A stretch of 64,000 bases of DNA from Ricinus communis (GCF_019578655.1 NC_063260.1:4094501-4158500); one strand, 5' to 3'; shown: positions 1 to 13,219, counted from the first letter of the stretch. The notes: generated by a model from the sequence alone, not told the origin. A program made the numbers and translations.

Positions 1-100
1 TGGGTAGCTTACTGTTATATGTTACTTTGATTTTTTTGTCAACGCCTCTTGGACAAAAACATTATAATTAATTTTATTAAAAAAAAACTCTCCTTTGCAG

Positions 101-3100
101 TTTGTTAAGAATATCCATGATTTGATGGTGAGCAAGACGTACAAATTGTAAGTTCTTTTCACGATGACATGTCACCCTTGTGTTTTTTTTGCTTTTTTAT
201 TATTATCTAAATTTTTCCTTGAGTTTTACAAAATGATTCAACCTTTTGTCACTGATTTTCGGGGTTTTATTGGTTGTACCAGCCCTCTGCAAAAGGAAAA
301 AGGTTCTCTATCAACTAATGAAATTCTGGGACGTATAATGCTTGAGAAAAATGGAAGAACTCTGGATTTCTTCCCGGGAGAAGTTTCTACAGATCGCATT
401 ACTGCCATTCAGGTCCTTTTTCTAATAGGCGACAGAATATAATTTTCTCATCTAATTCTCTCAGGAATCATAATGTTATTGTTGTTTCATCTGGTAACAT
501 GCAGGAAGCTTACTGGAGTATGGCGTCTGCACTCTCTGAAGCTGATGGCATTGACTACACTGATCCAGAAGAGGTTTGTTACTGTGAACTAACCTTAGAT
601 ATTCAATGTTAAAAGTAATTCTCTCTATATATTTATCAACGATTGTTACACCTATATATACAAGTTATATTTCTAATATAGGAATTCAAATCAAATACTA
701 ACTCCTAAGTACATCCCTAATTATTCTCCTATTATATATAGCTGTACACTCCTAATTAATATGAAATAGTTGTAACACTCTCCCCCAAACTGGAGCATAG
801 ATATTGATCATGTCCAGCTTGTTACAGAGATGATCAACCTTAACTCCATTCAGGGCCTTTGTAAAGATATCTCCCAATTGTTCTCCTATTTTCACATAAC
901 CTGTAGAAACCAATTCCTGTTGAATTTTTTCGCGAATAAAATGACAATCAATCTCAATATGCTTAATTCGTTCATGAAGACTGGATTAGATGTAATTTGA
1001 AGTGCAGCTTGGTTGTCACACCATAACTTAGCTGGTACTGAGATCTTAAGACCCACTTCAGTTAGGAGCTGATATATCCACATTATCTCACACAGACTTG
1101 GCCATGGCTCTATACTCTGATTCTGCACTTGAACGCGAGACAACATTTTGCTTCTTGCTTTTCCACGAAACCAAATTTCTTCCAACAAACACATAATAGT
1201 CTGAAATAGATTTTCGATCTTCTTTGCACCCTACCCAGTCAACATCTGAAGAATATTTAATCGTAACATGACCATGGTTGCTATACAGGATTCCTCGCCT
1301 AGATGCTCCTTTCAAGAAATACAAAAGTTGCTCTATAGCTTTCCAGTGATTGACAGTTAGAGAAGACATATACTGACTTACTATGCTGACAGAATAGGCA
1401 ATATCAGGACAGGTCACAATAACATAGTTTAACTTCCCAACTAATCTTTTGTATCTCTCAGGATCTTCAAACAATACACCATCTTTTGTAAGCTGCAAAT
1501 TAGGAACCATTGGAGTACAACATGGCTTAGCCTCCAATTTCCCTATCTTGAATACTAAGTCAAGTACATACTTCCTTTAAGATAAGAAAATCCCTTTCTT
1601 ACTCGTTACTTCAACACCTAAAAAATACTTTAGAGCCCTTAAATCCTTTGTATGAAATTGACCATGAAGAAAGATTTGAATGATGAAATCCCATCGGTAT
1701 CATTTCTAGTAATGACAATGTCATCAAAATAAACAACCAATAAGATGATACCAGCTGCAAACTGCTTATAAAAAACAGAATGATCCGACTTGCTTTTCTT
1801 CATGCCAAACTTCTCAGTAGCTTGACTAAACTTTCTAAACTAGACTCGAGACTTTGTTTTAGTCCATACAAGAATTTATGAAGACGAGAAACTTTCCTAT
1901 ACTCTCCCTGAGCAACAAAGCCAAGTGGTTGCTCCATATAACTTCCTTCTGAAGGTCACCATGAAAAAATGCATTTTTAATGTCTAACTGATGAAGGGGC
2001 CAATTATATGTGGCTGCTAGAGAGATGAATAACCTAACAGAAGTAAGTTTAGCAACAGGAGAAAAAGTATCAGAATAATTAACTCTATATGTTTGAGCAT
2101 ATCCCTTAGCAGCAAGTCGAGCCTTTAACCTAGCAATAGTCCCATCTGGATTAACTTTAACTGCAAATACTCATTTACATCCAATAGCCTTTTTACCTGT
2201 AGGAAAATTTACCAGGGTCCAAGTATAATTTTCATCTAAAGTATTCATCTCTTCAATCATAGCGTTACACCATCCAGGGTGAGATAGAGCTTCATGAATA
2301 GTTTTAGGAATAGAAATCGAATCAAGAGAAGCAATAAAAGAACAAGAGGATGGTGACAAATGATTATGTGACAGAAAATATGATATCGGATAAGTGCATT
2401 GAAGTTTACCTTTACGTAGGGCAATAGGAATATCATCATTAGAATTGGAAGCTGGATCGATGACGAAGGAACTCTTGCAGGCAGGAGGACTTAGAACAGG
2501 AGCAGGATCAAGAGGTTGTTGACGACGAGAATAAATTTGTGTTATAGGAGGCTTAATCAGAGCGAAGGGAGGAGGATCAATAATAGTATAAATTAGTAAA
2601 TCATTATCCTCCCCCTAATGGACAAAACCTGAAGATGAGGCAAATGGTGTTTGTTCCAGAAAGGTAACATCAGCTGACACAAGATATTTATTAAGACTAG
2701 GACAATAACATCTATAGCCTTTTTGTACACTATAGTACCCAAGAAAGATGCATTTGAAAGATTTGGGATCAAGTTTTGTAACCTGAGGTCGAACATCCCG
2801 AACAAAACAAATACAACCAAATATCCTAGGTTCAATAGGAAATAATGACTTGTTAGGAAAGAGAACATGAAAAAGAGTCTTACCTGAAAGAACAAATGAG
2901 GACATATGATTAATCAAAAAACAGGCTGTAGAAACTGCATCAGCCAAAACATTTTTAAGGACCTACCTTTGAAACAACAAAGCTTTAGCAGTCTCAAGAA
3001 AATGTTTATTTTTTCTTTCAGCAATCTTATTCTGAGATGGTATATTTACATAAGATGTTTGATGAATAATGTCAATATTGAATCATATAACTGTGAAAGC

Positions 3101-6100
3101 ATTCTGATAAGTATCACTTTGCAAAATTTGAACAGACAAATTAAATTGTGTTTTGATCTCAGCACAAAAAGCAGTAAAGAGAGAACAATTCTAAATGATT
3201 TTTCATCAAATATAACCATGTCATTTGAGAATAATCATCAACAAAGGTAATAAAATACTTAAATCCTGTTTTAGACATAACTGGACAAGGTCCCCAAACA
3301 TCCGAATGAACTAACTCAGAAGGAGCACTAGCTCGTTTATTAACTGTAGGACTAAAACTTTGACGATGGTGTTTAGCAAATTGGTAAGACTAACAATCTA
3401 ATGAAGACAAACTAGAAAACTGAGGACAAAGTATCTTTAATATATGTAATGAGGGATGACCCAACCGACAATGTACTTCAAATGGGTCACAGCTCCAGAA
3501 CACGCTAAAGATTTTGGTTCTTGTGTCTCAAGAATGTAAAGACCTCCCAATTCATGTCCTTTACCAATAATCTTCTTCGTCATAAGATCCTGAAATAGAC
3601 AGAAATCAGGAAATAATAAAACAACAGTTAAGAGAACGAGTGAGTTTACTGACAGAGACTAAATTAAAAGTCAAATCAGGTGAATTTAGAATAGATTGCA
3701 AAGAAATTGAAGGTGTTGGAATAATTGTGCTAGACCCTATAACACGAGATATAGACCCATCTGCTAAAATAATTTTGTGCTAGGAGTATGTGATTTAAAG
3801 GAAGAAAATAGATTAGAGTTACCTGCCATGTGATCTTTGACACCAGAATCAATGACCCATTTGGGAGATGAGGAAACAAGATATGCGTTCATTTTATCTG
3901 AATCAGTGATAGTAGTAATAGAAGTAGATGAAGACTTTAGAGATTTCTGCTATTGTGAAAACTTGGCATACTCATCTGCAGATACTAGATAGACTCAAGA
4001 GCATCATTAGTAGATGCAACATGTGCTGACTGGTTTGATTAATTTGGCTGATTCTTGCGCTGCAACCTTCTACAATCCTTCTTAACATGTCCTGGCTTAT
4101 ATCAATAATAACAGAAAACACTTTCTGAATCTTGTACTCGAGTATCAGGATTATTAGTCTCCTCCTTTCTTATATGGTTGTCTCCCAGATTCAGAGGTGC
4201 GGCTGACAAGAGCACTATTAGATTGAACAGGTGCTAAATTTTTTGTGCGAAGTACTCTACTGAAAGCTTTTTCCAATGAAGATATCTCAGGGCTAGACAG
4301 GATTTGAGATTTGGCACCTTCAGACTTGAAAGGAAGACCAACCAAGAAGCTCATAACTGTCATCTTTTCTCTCTGAGCTTGTTGAACTCTCACATCACTA
4401 CTAAATGGAAGTAACGTATTAAGTTCCTCATGAGTCTTTTTAAAATCCATAAAGTAGTCATCTTTCTGTACGATAAAAGGCGCATACCTCATAAGATCTA
4501 TTAAATTTATTAAGAACGAAGCTCACATTCTTAATAATTAGATTTATTAAGTTTATGTTCTGTAATTTTAGACATCATAAGAACAAAATCAGACACGACA
4601 ACTGACTTTTTCTTTTCCATATTAGAAAATCAACCTAATAATAGAATAAAAAATCACAACACAGCCGCAATTTGTTTTGAGAAATCAAACTTGTCTCATA
4701 CTAGATCCCACATCGAATAGATGCTAATTCAAACAGGTAGAGGAATGTGCCGTGGAAGTTGAGGCGAGCGGATGGACGTAAAAAGGACCAAATTGCAGTG
4801 ACAGATGCACTCTCACGCACCGTCGCGTGGAGAAGACCTAGAAACTTGTGGCGGCGCGTGTGGCTTATGCGCTTGGACTCAGGTGACCAGAATCTCCAGA
4901 AACATCGATCAGAAGGTGGCGCTCCTCTTGGTGTAGGCGGTGAAACAAACTGACCTTTGGTAGACAAGACCAAAAAAACAAACACCCTACTGCTAAACCA
5001 AGAAAAATCCTAAATTCCTAAATTGATTTCTGGGGTTAATTTGTGTGCTCTGATACCATGTGAACTAACCTTAGATATTCAATGTGAAAAGTAATTCTCT
5101 TTGTATATTCATCAATGATTGTTACACCTGTATATACAAGTTATATCTATAATATAGGAATTCAAATCAAATACTAACTTCTAAGTAAATTCCTAATTAT
5201 TCTCCTATTATGTATAGCTGTACACTCTTAATTAATATGAAATAGTTGTAACAGTTACTATAATTATGTTCCTAATGTAATTGGCCAATTGATTTCTATG
5301 TGTGCTTATTTCATGACTCTTTCTCATTTCTGGAGCAGCTGGAGTTATTAATTACAACCTTAATAGATCTTGACGCAATGGATGGTAAAAGCAGCGTATC
5401 CTTATTGGCAGAGTGTTCAAGTTCTCCAGATGTTAATACAAGGTGCCCTACTTGAGAATATAATTTTTCTTTTCAATGAATCTTTCATTATGCTTTCCTA
5501 ATTTATCTCCTACGTACTTTAACATACAAGTCAGCTAATTATTCAAGAGTTGCTAGTGTACTCGATTCTTAGAAATGGATGACATGGATCTTTGTATCTT
5601 GCATATACTCCTTGATAAAGCCACTCTCAGTGCATCATTGCCCATGACTGTTAGTTTCTGCAGTGATTGTCAGTAATATCCCATTGCACTATTCAGCAAG
5701 AAGATTTCAGTATGTAATCTTTACCTGCTACAAGTGCTTAAGATTGTATTCAATTATTTGTTTCAGATGAAGCGTCTCATGGCCCCATTGATTGCATAAG
5801 AATCTATGAACTCTCTTTCCCAATTGGATGCTGTCGCTTCTATTCTCTGATAGTCTGTCTGTAATCACTTGTGTTACGTTTTTTGAGAATCTATCAGACT
5901 TCATTGGATCATAAGTGGCAGCAATCGTAAGGGCTTGTAGTTGCCTATATGAAGGTTACTTGTTAGATTATTATTCATGCTATTGGCAGAATTCTGAAAG
6001 GGATGAAAGCCTATAAGAATTCCACACTTATGGTCCTCCTAATACCTGTATCTCTTCCTGCATGCTTTTTTATTTGGCTATGAGTGAGAACTTCTCTTAT

Positions 6101-6448
6101 TTTGTGGTACAGACAAGCATTGGCAAATGCATTAGCAGCAGCCCCGTCCATGTGGACACTTGGAAATGCAGGCATGGGAGCATTGCAGGTAATGCAGTTT
6201 TTGAAAACGACTATAGAAACAATAGTTATCATTTCCCTAATATCAGCTACTGACACCAACGATTCTCATTGCAGAGACTGGCAGAAGATAGAAACCCCGT
6301 GATTGCTGCTGCAGCATCCAGAACCATCTATGAACTGAAGAAACAGTGGGAAATAGGGGAAGGAGATAGCTGGAGGTTTATGATGAATCAAAAATCTGAA
6401 GAGAAAGTGGATGGCCAAGAAGACAACAATGGCGGCGATACAGAATGA
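101..6448 (+). CDS. 3' exons of an unidentified plant protein gene (partial, starts left of window)
   Basis: Six exons join in phase: 101-147, 283-412, 505-573, 5339-5442, 6113-6188 and 6275-6448 (TGA). They encode about 199 C-terminal residues; earlier exons lie left of the window. The product is soluble, with alanine/leucine-rich helices such as QALANALAAAPSMW and VIAAAASRTIYELKKQW, which suggest an ARM/HEAT-like helical repeat, and an acidic tail rich in E, D and N. I do not recognise the family with certainty. The third and fourth exons visible here are separated by a 4.76 kb intron holding a copia element (583-5253), yet the donor after GAG at 573 and the acceptor at 5337-5338 still join the frame. 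The gene is therefore probably functional. A shadow frame across 6062-6302 was ignored. Confidence 0.72.
583..777 (-). repeat. 3' LTR of the copia element at 0.6-5.3 kb
   Basis: It starts TGTGAACTAACC and ends TTGTAACA. It is the same length as the copy at 5059-5253 and about 93% identical by eye. The preceding GTTAC is the target duplication. Confidence 0.93.
892..2947 (-). pseudogene. copia pol remnant (integrase end, reverse transcriptase, RNase H)
   Basis: Translated in pieces on the minus strand. The integrase C-terminal part (2947-2615) contains RIFGCICFVRDVRPQ and KCIFLGYYSVQKGYRCY. Reverse transcriptase pieces contain IARLKARLAAKGYAQTYRVN and VNYSDTFSPVAKLTSVR (about 2140-2040). RNase H (1537-1000) contains KKQNVVSRSSAESEYRAMA and a CDNQAAL catalytic block. 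At least four frames or stops interrupt the chain, and the region of the reverse transcriptase active site is degraded, so no full polyprotein can be made. Confidence 0.88.
4154..4492 (-). pseudogene. copia gag fragment
   Basis: An open stretch of 112 codons resembles the UBN2-type gag of plant copia elements: a helical block with TVMSFLVGLPF, then SSPEISSLEKAFSRVLR. A decayed zinc knuckle follows downstream on the minus strand (near 4100). The upstream part, toward 4620, is out of frame. It is part of the 583-5253 element. Confidence 0.8.
5059..5253 (-). repeat. 5' LTR of the copia element at 0.6-5.3 kb
   Basis: This is the partner of 583-777. It is flanked internally by the Met-tRNA-like primer binding site (5047-5058) and externally by the target duplication GTTAC (5254-5258), which identifies it as the 5' LTR of a minus-strand element. 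Confidence 0.93.
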
Positions 6449-9060
6449 GAAGCATTCATACACTTACTTACACTGTAGATATCTATATGTAGGTAATAGG
6501 TCTATTAAATTGCAGGTTAACCCAGTGATCATCACCAGAGGCAATTAGTACTGATGTAATGAAGGAGTATCATGTTTTACCTGTCCTTTTAAGTTATATG
6601 CAAGTTATGCTCAAGGATTGAAATCTGCTTTGCCAATTCCAGTGGCCACCAAGATGTAGAGATGAAGTTATTGCTGATGTTTATGTCATCAGAGGTTCCA
6701 AATTGTAATCGCAAGTGCTAAGCACCCAGCATTTACAAACACCCTACATGCCAGTAGCTTGCAAATTCCAAAATGGATTCCATTTAGGTCCATAATTAGA
6801 CTTTTTTCTTTTCATCATTCATGGTGATCAACATCTCATGTTTTTATGTGATCCTTCATAATTGTAGGCTCCATACATGTTATTAGATTATGAAGGTAAG
6901 GTACCAAAGGTCCATGACTGGACCTAAATTCCTTCAACAAAGAAAATAACAATTGAGGGCCATTATTGCCAATTGTGCAATGCAGCTGTGCTCTATGCTC
7001 ATCAACTTTTGGCTCAGTGACCCTTTCCCTTAAAAAATTAAGAACTCAATATAATTATGTAATCAAGTTTGGTTAGATTCCTTCATTAACACCCTGTTAT
7101 TCTCTAAACCAGAAATGAACTTTTCAAAAGCCCACAAAAAAAAAGAAAAAAAAAAGAAAAAGGAAAAGCAAAAGCAGAGATAGGGACCATCATCACTCTT
7201 AGGTCACAATCACAGTGCCCTAATTTCATACACTTTCCCTCTCTTTTCTTCAATCACTTTTTTCCTTTCTTCTTTAGCCTTTCCATAATGTCTGCCACTG
7301 CTTGACACCTATGTTTCATCATTCCTAGCACCTTTCACTTTTATATTTTCAAAATAGAATCCCAAGTCTCTCCCTTTTTTTTCTTAAATATCTCTTATAT
7401 TATTTTCTCTTTCTTTTTTGAAAAAAATAAATAATAATAAGTGCATGAACTGATTATGATTCTATAACCACAATCTTATATGTGTATTTGACATTATACC
7501 AGAAACTTTTATATAGTTATCCAAATGTAAAACGTATTTATCTTCTCCACAGTCTCGTGCTTCAATTTGCTCAACAATGTAAAGCCTTAGGTTCTCTCTA
7601 CCTTAGTTCTACCTTACATTCCATTAACTTCCCATTTTCTAAATTTTTGTTCTTTTAATTCATGAGAGACTCAATAGATTATAATCGTGATCATTATTAT
7701 TTTATATAAAGAGATAATATCTAATGCAGAAGAGAATTTAAATTTAAAATCTTAAAATACTAACTTTTTTTAAAAAAGAAAATTTTGAAATGACTTAAAT
7801 TTATGATTATCATTAATTTCTATTCATGTTCTTCAGAAATTAGTGGAATAGTGCTCTTTCTTTCTAAATTATTTTTCAAGTTAATACACATATATTTTTA
7901 AAATATTTCTAACATGACACAGACACAGTGATGATGTGTAAATTTTATATTTATTATATTTTAATACTAGTTTATATAAATATAATTAATATATTAATAA
8001 ACTAACCTAATTAAATGATAATTTTAGTCTAAGAACTAACATATTAATTATAATTTCAACATTAACTTAGATATATAATTAATATATTAAATAATAATAT
8101 TCAACAAAATATCAAAAAATCTAAAATATTGAATTTGATTATAATATTATTAATTATTACTCTTTACTAAGTTTTTACAATATATAATGTCCAATTTATA
8201 TAATATAATTTTTAAACATAAAAAATGCGGTTTGAATTAAAAAAATTAAATTTAAATAATAATAACAGCCCAAACAATTACTGGTTGGGGTTCTCATAAT
8301 TTGTTGTTAAGTCCTTTTCTCTTGTGTTAGAATTTCTACTCTCAATTGTCAGTCTTATCCATAAAATATCTCACAATCCATTAGATCACTTTTTATGAAG
8401 AAAATTTCCCAACCTTAGCATATTGTAGACAAAATTTTCTTTTGACCAACTTTAGCCTTACAAAAACAAATGGTTTTTTCTTTGAAATAAAGTAAACATA
8501 ATATAAGGGTTCAAATCAAACAATCATGAACAAAAGAAAAAGAAAAGGAAAAGGAAAAGATAAATTTGGCAAAAAAGTAAGTTCTTCTTTTCTTTCTAGT
8601 TAGAGGTTAATGTCAACATAATATGTTTGAGATTCTATGACTACAAGAAAAATTGCCAATTATGTTTAATATTTTTTATGTATGATATGTTTCTAACAAT
8701 AATTTTATTCTCAATTATGTCAATTAACTATTTTCACAATCTAGCATGTCATTTTGTTTCTTCAAATGATTTTTAATTCAAATTTATGAGAGGGTTATTT
8801 TATATATATTTTACAAATTTGGTTGTGATCCTCAACTAGGAAAATAAAAAGATAGCTAATTTTATTGTAAAAAGAATCATGCAAATTCCTGTTAATTAGG
8901 TAGTATGTCAATTGTCTATTATCCTTTTTTTTTACCTTTGATTTTTTTGGTAGGGATAACAAAAGGAAATTTAAAAAAATAAATAAGATATTAAATTTAG
9001 TATTAAAGAGACAACAAACAAAGCTAATAACTAAAATTAAAAACTAGTCAGGAAAGATTA
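6449..9060. other. 3' UTR of the left gene, then AT-rich spacer
   Basis: The first few hundred bases after the stop are of mixed composition and probably hold the 3' UTR and poly(A) region. From about 7140 the sequence is A/T homopolymer and AT-rich, with no codon structure, recognisable RNA gene or paired terminal repeats. Confidence 0.5.
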
Positions 9061-9090
9061 GATGCTAATCAGAGAGAGCGTCTGTATTAA

Positions 9091-9200
9091 CAGTGGCGCT
9101 GCAGGTGGGCCCACCCATGGAAGATATGGCCCACCAATACACTCTTGTTGCGAAAGGCGGTGGGCCATCTCTTGCGCGTGTTGTAGCCCAAATCAATTCA
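9091..9200. promoter_or_regulatory. GC-rich island with TGGGCC-type (site II) motifs
   Basis: Inside about 3 kb of AT-rich spacer sits a short GC-rich stretch with several GGCCCA/TGGGCC boxes. They include the palindrome GTGGGCCCAC (9105-9114) and an exact 10-bp inverted pair, ATGGCCCACC (9126-9135) and GGTGGGCCAT (9159-9168), followed by TAGCCCA. Such boxes bind TCP factors in plant promoters. The island lies about 900 bp before the MYOB start codon. It may be a distal promoter part, a promoter of an unseen transcript, or a transposon remnant. Confidence 0.3.
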
Positions 9201-10065
9201 AGTGGGACCCAAGAATGCCTAAATTGGCCGTGTTTGGTTGAAATGATTACCTTATTCTCTGGCCTGCTACCCGCTAAAAAGAAGACAAATTTGATCACCT
9301 TTTTTTACTAGATATTTGGTGTATAATCCCAAAATTGCAGTTATATAGGATATAATTATAGTAGTTCATTAATTTATTTTGTTAATTTCTTTTATTTGAG
9401 ATATATTGTTATCATTAGATATTGTGTATATTCTTATTATAAAATCTATTTTAGTTAATGTTATTCCTATAATAAAAGGACTCAATCTTCAATAAGCTTA
9501 ATAATTTCACAAAATTATATTATATTACAATTTGATATTTTGAATTTTAATATTTATACTAAATTATTACTTTTTTATTTTAATTTATTAAGAGTCCAAT
9601 GAATCAGAAGCTATATAAAAGAAAAAAATTATTTTTTTATATACACCATAAAAGAAAACAATTCAGAAAATTTGTACCAACTTATCGAGTTATATATTAT
9701 TAGGAAATAAAAAGTTTACTTTCATTTACAACAAAGTAGCAAAAATATAGATGGGAATAAAGAGTAACCGATAAGTTAAAAATTCATGGTTTGCGAGAGA
9801 ATAAAGAAAAAGAATCCATAGATTAACAAAAGTTGTAACTGCATGAGCTTAGTAAACATCAGCCTGAGTAGAAGTATTACCTTACATTTGGTATTGTTAT
9901 AATCAATTACTGTTTAATGCAAGTGTCTCTCCTTTCTTTACAGCAACAAAAGTATTTGTTTCTTTGTCAGAACATCACAAGCATTCCCCCATTGCCTCTC
10001 TCTCTCTATCTGTTTCTTTGTTCTTCTCTTCTCTGCCTCTTTGTAAATAAACAAAAAAGAATACA
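9201..10065. other. AT-rich upstream region and putative 5' UTR of the MYOB gene
   Basis: AT-rich spacer becomes pyrimidine-rich at about 9985-10040 (CTCTCTCTCT runs), typical of plant 5' leaders, just before the ATG at 10066. No clear TATA box was assigned. Confidence 0.4.
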
Positions 10066-13000
10066 ATGGCTGGCAACAAGTTTGCAACAATGCTACAGAG
10101 AAACACCCACAAACTTACTGTAATTCTAGTCTATGCAGTTCTTGAATGGATCTTGATTATTTTGCTTCTCCTCAACTCTTTCTTTGCTTACCTTATAACC
10201 AAATTTGCCAACTACTTTGGCCTTAAGCCACCTTGTCTTTGGTGTTCAAGGGTTGATCATGTCTTGGAGCCTGGAAACAGCAACACCAACAACTCTTATA
10301 GAGATCTTGTATGTGAGACTCATGCTACTGAGATTTCCAAGCTTGGTTACTGCTCGAATCATCGACGATTGGCTGAAACTCAGAATATGTGCAATGATTG
10401 CTTGGCCTCTCGGCCAAATGATCATAACGATTATGAGTCTGTTGGAATGACAAGAAGGATTGCTTTCATTTCTTGGGTTAGCTGCAGGGATACACTTGAA
10501 AATGGTGACAAGATGGTCAAGTGTTCTTGCTGCAAAGAGAGCTTGGACAGCAATCTTTACCCTCCTTGTTTGTTATTCAAGCCTTCTTGGAAAACTTTGA
10601 AGTATACCCAGAAAGGAAATTTGATTATAGAAGCAATAGATGATGATAACAATGGAAGTGACCAGTGTAAACTACTAGACAAAGCTGATAATTTGGAATA
10701 TTACAATGCAGATGGTAGCGAGAATGGAAAAAATGATGGAGAAGAACTTCACATGCTTTCTGATATTGGAAGTTTTGGCCTCAAGGATTCAATAGAGGAA
10801 GAGTGTTCAGGGTCTGAATCGAACTTGCAGGGCGATGAGAAGGAAGGTAATGTTGATCAGAAAGCCGATAGACCTTCCATTACAGAACAAGACTGTTATG
10901 GTTTGAATCTCGTTCATCGATCTTTTGATGAAGATATCATCCAGCATTATCTTGCTGAAGATAATTCTCTTAAAATCATAAACCTTCAGTTTCCAAGGGA
11001 TCTTGAATGTGAATTTAATCGACTGATCCCTGTTGAATTAATTGATTCTTCAACGTTCGCGAATCATGGACCATCCATTTGCCAAGAAGAAGATCTAGGA
11101 AAGTTGGATGATCATCAAGATGAAGCTTCTGATATTTCTTTGCAGATAGAAACACAAGGTAACGTGTTTGAAAATGAAGAAAATACAAGTTATGTAGAGG
11201 TTGAAAACATCCAGATAAATGTGGATGATGGTGCGAAATCTTCAGTTTTAAATCTGAAGGAAATGGGAAAGGATCTTGTTAGCCACGCATGTGAAATTTC
11301 TCTGCAAACTGCTCAACCTCTATCTACTGCTGTCGACAATGTTGAACTAGCAGACAAGAATGGAACAGATGGTGTTGAAGGTATCAAAGTTCTCAGCTTC
11401 TGATTCTTCTTTCCTCGTTTTTATTTCATGAACATTCTTTAATTACCTAACTGATCTTCTTGTATTATTTAACTAAAAAAAGCAGCTCTTGAAGAAGAAA
11501 ATAATGACTTCAAATTGTTGGTTGATCCATCCAACTCCAAGGCCACCATAGAACTGTCTAATCATGCAACCAATCAACCTCAAGAACAAGATTCACCTCC
11601 TGCAGTGCAAAGTCTGCGAGAAAATAACTCTACCACAAATGGAAATGATGCCGAAAATCCAAGTGCACCCGATACATACTTGGTTCATGATGAACTCGGT
11701 AAGCTGCATTCATATCCTTATTTATTCTAAGAATCAACATTTCTCAATTTTATATACGAAGTATATAGAAGAAAGAACAACATTTAATGCAAGTTTTCAT
11801 TTACTAGGTCCAAACTATAAAGAAAGAACTTTCATGGAAGCAAAAATGTTTTCAGCTGATAAGAACCAAGAAGCAATAAACCAACAGTCGTCTGCACATT
11901 CAGAATCTAACGAAGTAGAGGAAGAAAAATTCCCTGAGACGCCAACTTCTGTTGATTGTTTTAACTACTTGCACAAGAAATTATTTGAGAAAAGAGAACC
12001 TGGGACAGAAGAGTCCTTGGACGGAAGTGTGGTAAGCGAGACGGATGGTGGAGATCCACTTCTAAGTGTTGAAAAGCTGAAAACAGCTCTTAAAGCCGAA
12101 AGAAAAGCTTTAAATGCTTTATATTCAGAACTGGAGGAAGAGAGAAGTGCTTCTGCAATAGCTGCAAATCAGACTATGGCTATGATAAATAGGCTCCAAG
12201 AAGAGAAGGCAGCAATGCAAATGGAAGCATTGCAATACCAAAGGATGATGGAAGAACAATCTGAATATGATCAAGAAGCTTTACAACTTCTTAATGAGCT
12301 CATGTTGAAGAGAGAAAGAGAGAAGCAAGAGCTTGAAAAAGAGTTGGAAGTATACCGTAAGAAAGTTTTGAATTATGAAGCCAAAGAGAAAATAATAATG
12401 TTGAGAAAAAGCAAAGATGGAAGTGTAAGGAGTAGAAACTCTTCTGCTACTTGCAGCAATTCAGAGGACATTGATGAATTATCTATTGATCTTAATCGCG
12501 AAGCAAGAGATGAAGATGGTAGCATTTATGGAAACCAAGACAGCATTAACATTAATACTCCTGGTGATGAAGCTATAAATTTGGAGGAAATAGCACTAGA
12601 TTGTGTGAAGCAAATAAGTTCCCTTGACGACTCATTGGCTGAATTTGAGGAAGAGAGGCTATCTATTCTAGATCAACTCAAGGCACTGGAAGAAAGGCTA
12701 ATTGCTTTGAATGACAAGGAACTGATCAACGACAGAAACTCGGTCGGGAGTTCCTCAAAATATAGTGAAAGGGGGTTTGACGAAAGCTACGAATTGAGCA
12801 CTCCAGAGGAAAATGGTATTTCACATGGGTTATCAAAGGGTAAACATTGCACTGAGAGGAAAACGATGGGTTCCATGGCAAAGAGCCTTCTTCCTCTTTT
12901 GGATGCTGCTGATAATGAAACTGAAGAAGGGTTGATATTTGAGGAAAATGCAGCATCTGAGTTTGTTGAAATGGAAAACTCTTCAGTTTCCAATTTTGAA

Positions 13001-13219
13001 TTAGACAGCAAGAAATTAGCCCTTGAAGAGGAAGTGGATCACGTTTATGAACGGCTACAAGCTCTTGAAGCAGATAGGGAGTTCCTAAAGCATTGTATGA
13101 GTTCAATAAATAAGGGAGATAAAGGGATGGATCTTCTCCAAGAGATATTGCAACATCTGCGGGATCTTCGGGCAGTGGAACTGCGGGTGAGGAACTTGAA
13201 TGATGATCCTCTGGGATAA
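10066..13219 (+). CDS. MYOB: myosin-binding protein (MYOB family, GTD-binding/DUF593 domain)
   Basis: Exons 10066-11380, 11486-11698 and 11808-13219 join in phase to 979 codons. Residues about 18-45 form a hydrophobic membrane anchor (EWILIILLLLNSFFAYLI), followed by a Cys-rich segment with CLWCSRVDH, CNDCLAS and CSCCKESL, as in plant MYOB proteins. Exon 3 has a long coiled coil starting DPLLSVEKLKTALKAERKAL, the GTD-binding (DUF593) domain, which in this family binds the globular tail of class XI myosins. A second coiled coil lies near the C terminus. The family anchors myosin XI to endomembrane vesicles for cytoplasmic streaming. The acidic middle part is low in conservation. Assignment to a single MYOB number is not possible by eye. 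The ATG is the first in a leader rich in CT. Confidence 0.92.

Larger units (their letters stand above)
583..5253 (-). mobile_element. Ty1/copia LTR retrotransposon, complete ends but broken coding region
   Basis: The element is 4,671 bp with 195-bp LTRs (583-777 and 5059-5253), TG...CA ends and a perfect 5-bp target duplication GTTAC (578-582 and 5254-5258). It reads on the minus strand. The primer site GCTCTGATACCA (plus-strand view, 5047-5058) matches initiator Met tRNA, and a polypurine tract (seen as TCTCCCCC on plus) adjoins 777. Minus-strand order is gag (about 4154-4492), zinc-knuckle remnant (near 4100), protease (near 3850), integrase (to about 2615), reverse transcriptase (about 2360-1600) and RNase H (1537-1000). 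Many stops and frameshifts break it. The two LTRs differ at about 13 of 195 sites by eye, so the insertion is not recent. Confidence 0.93.

Noticed and set aside
4701..4985. Open frames on both strands between the 5' LTR and gag of the first copia element
   Set aside because: This is the untranslated leader of the element; no domain was seen.
5047..5058. tRNA-like sequences (also near 24310, 43708 and 58157)
   Set aside because: They are short primer binding sites complementary to Met tRNA, next to LTRs, and not tRNA genes.
9065..9311. Two overlapping open frames of 72-77 codons on opposite strands
   Set aside because: No domain; they arise from the GC-rich island, where stop codons are rarer.
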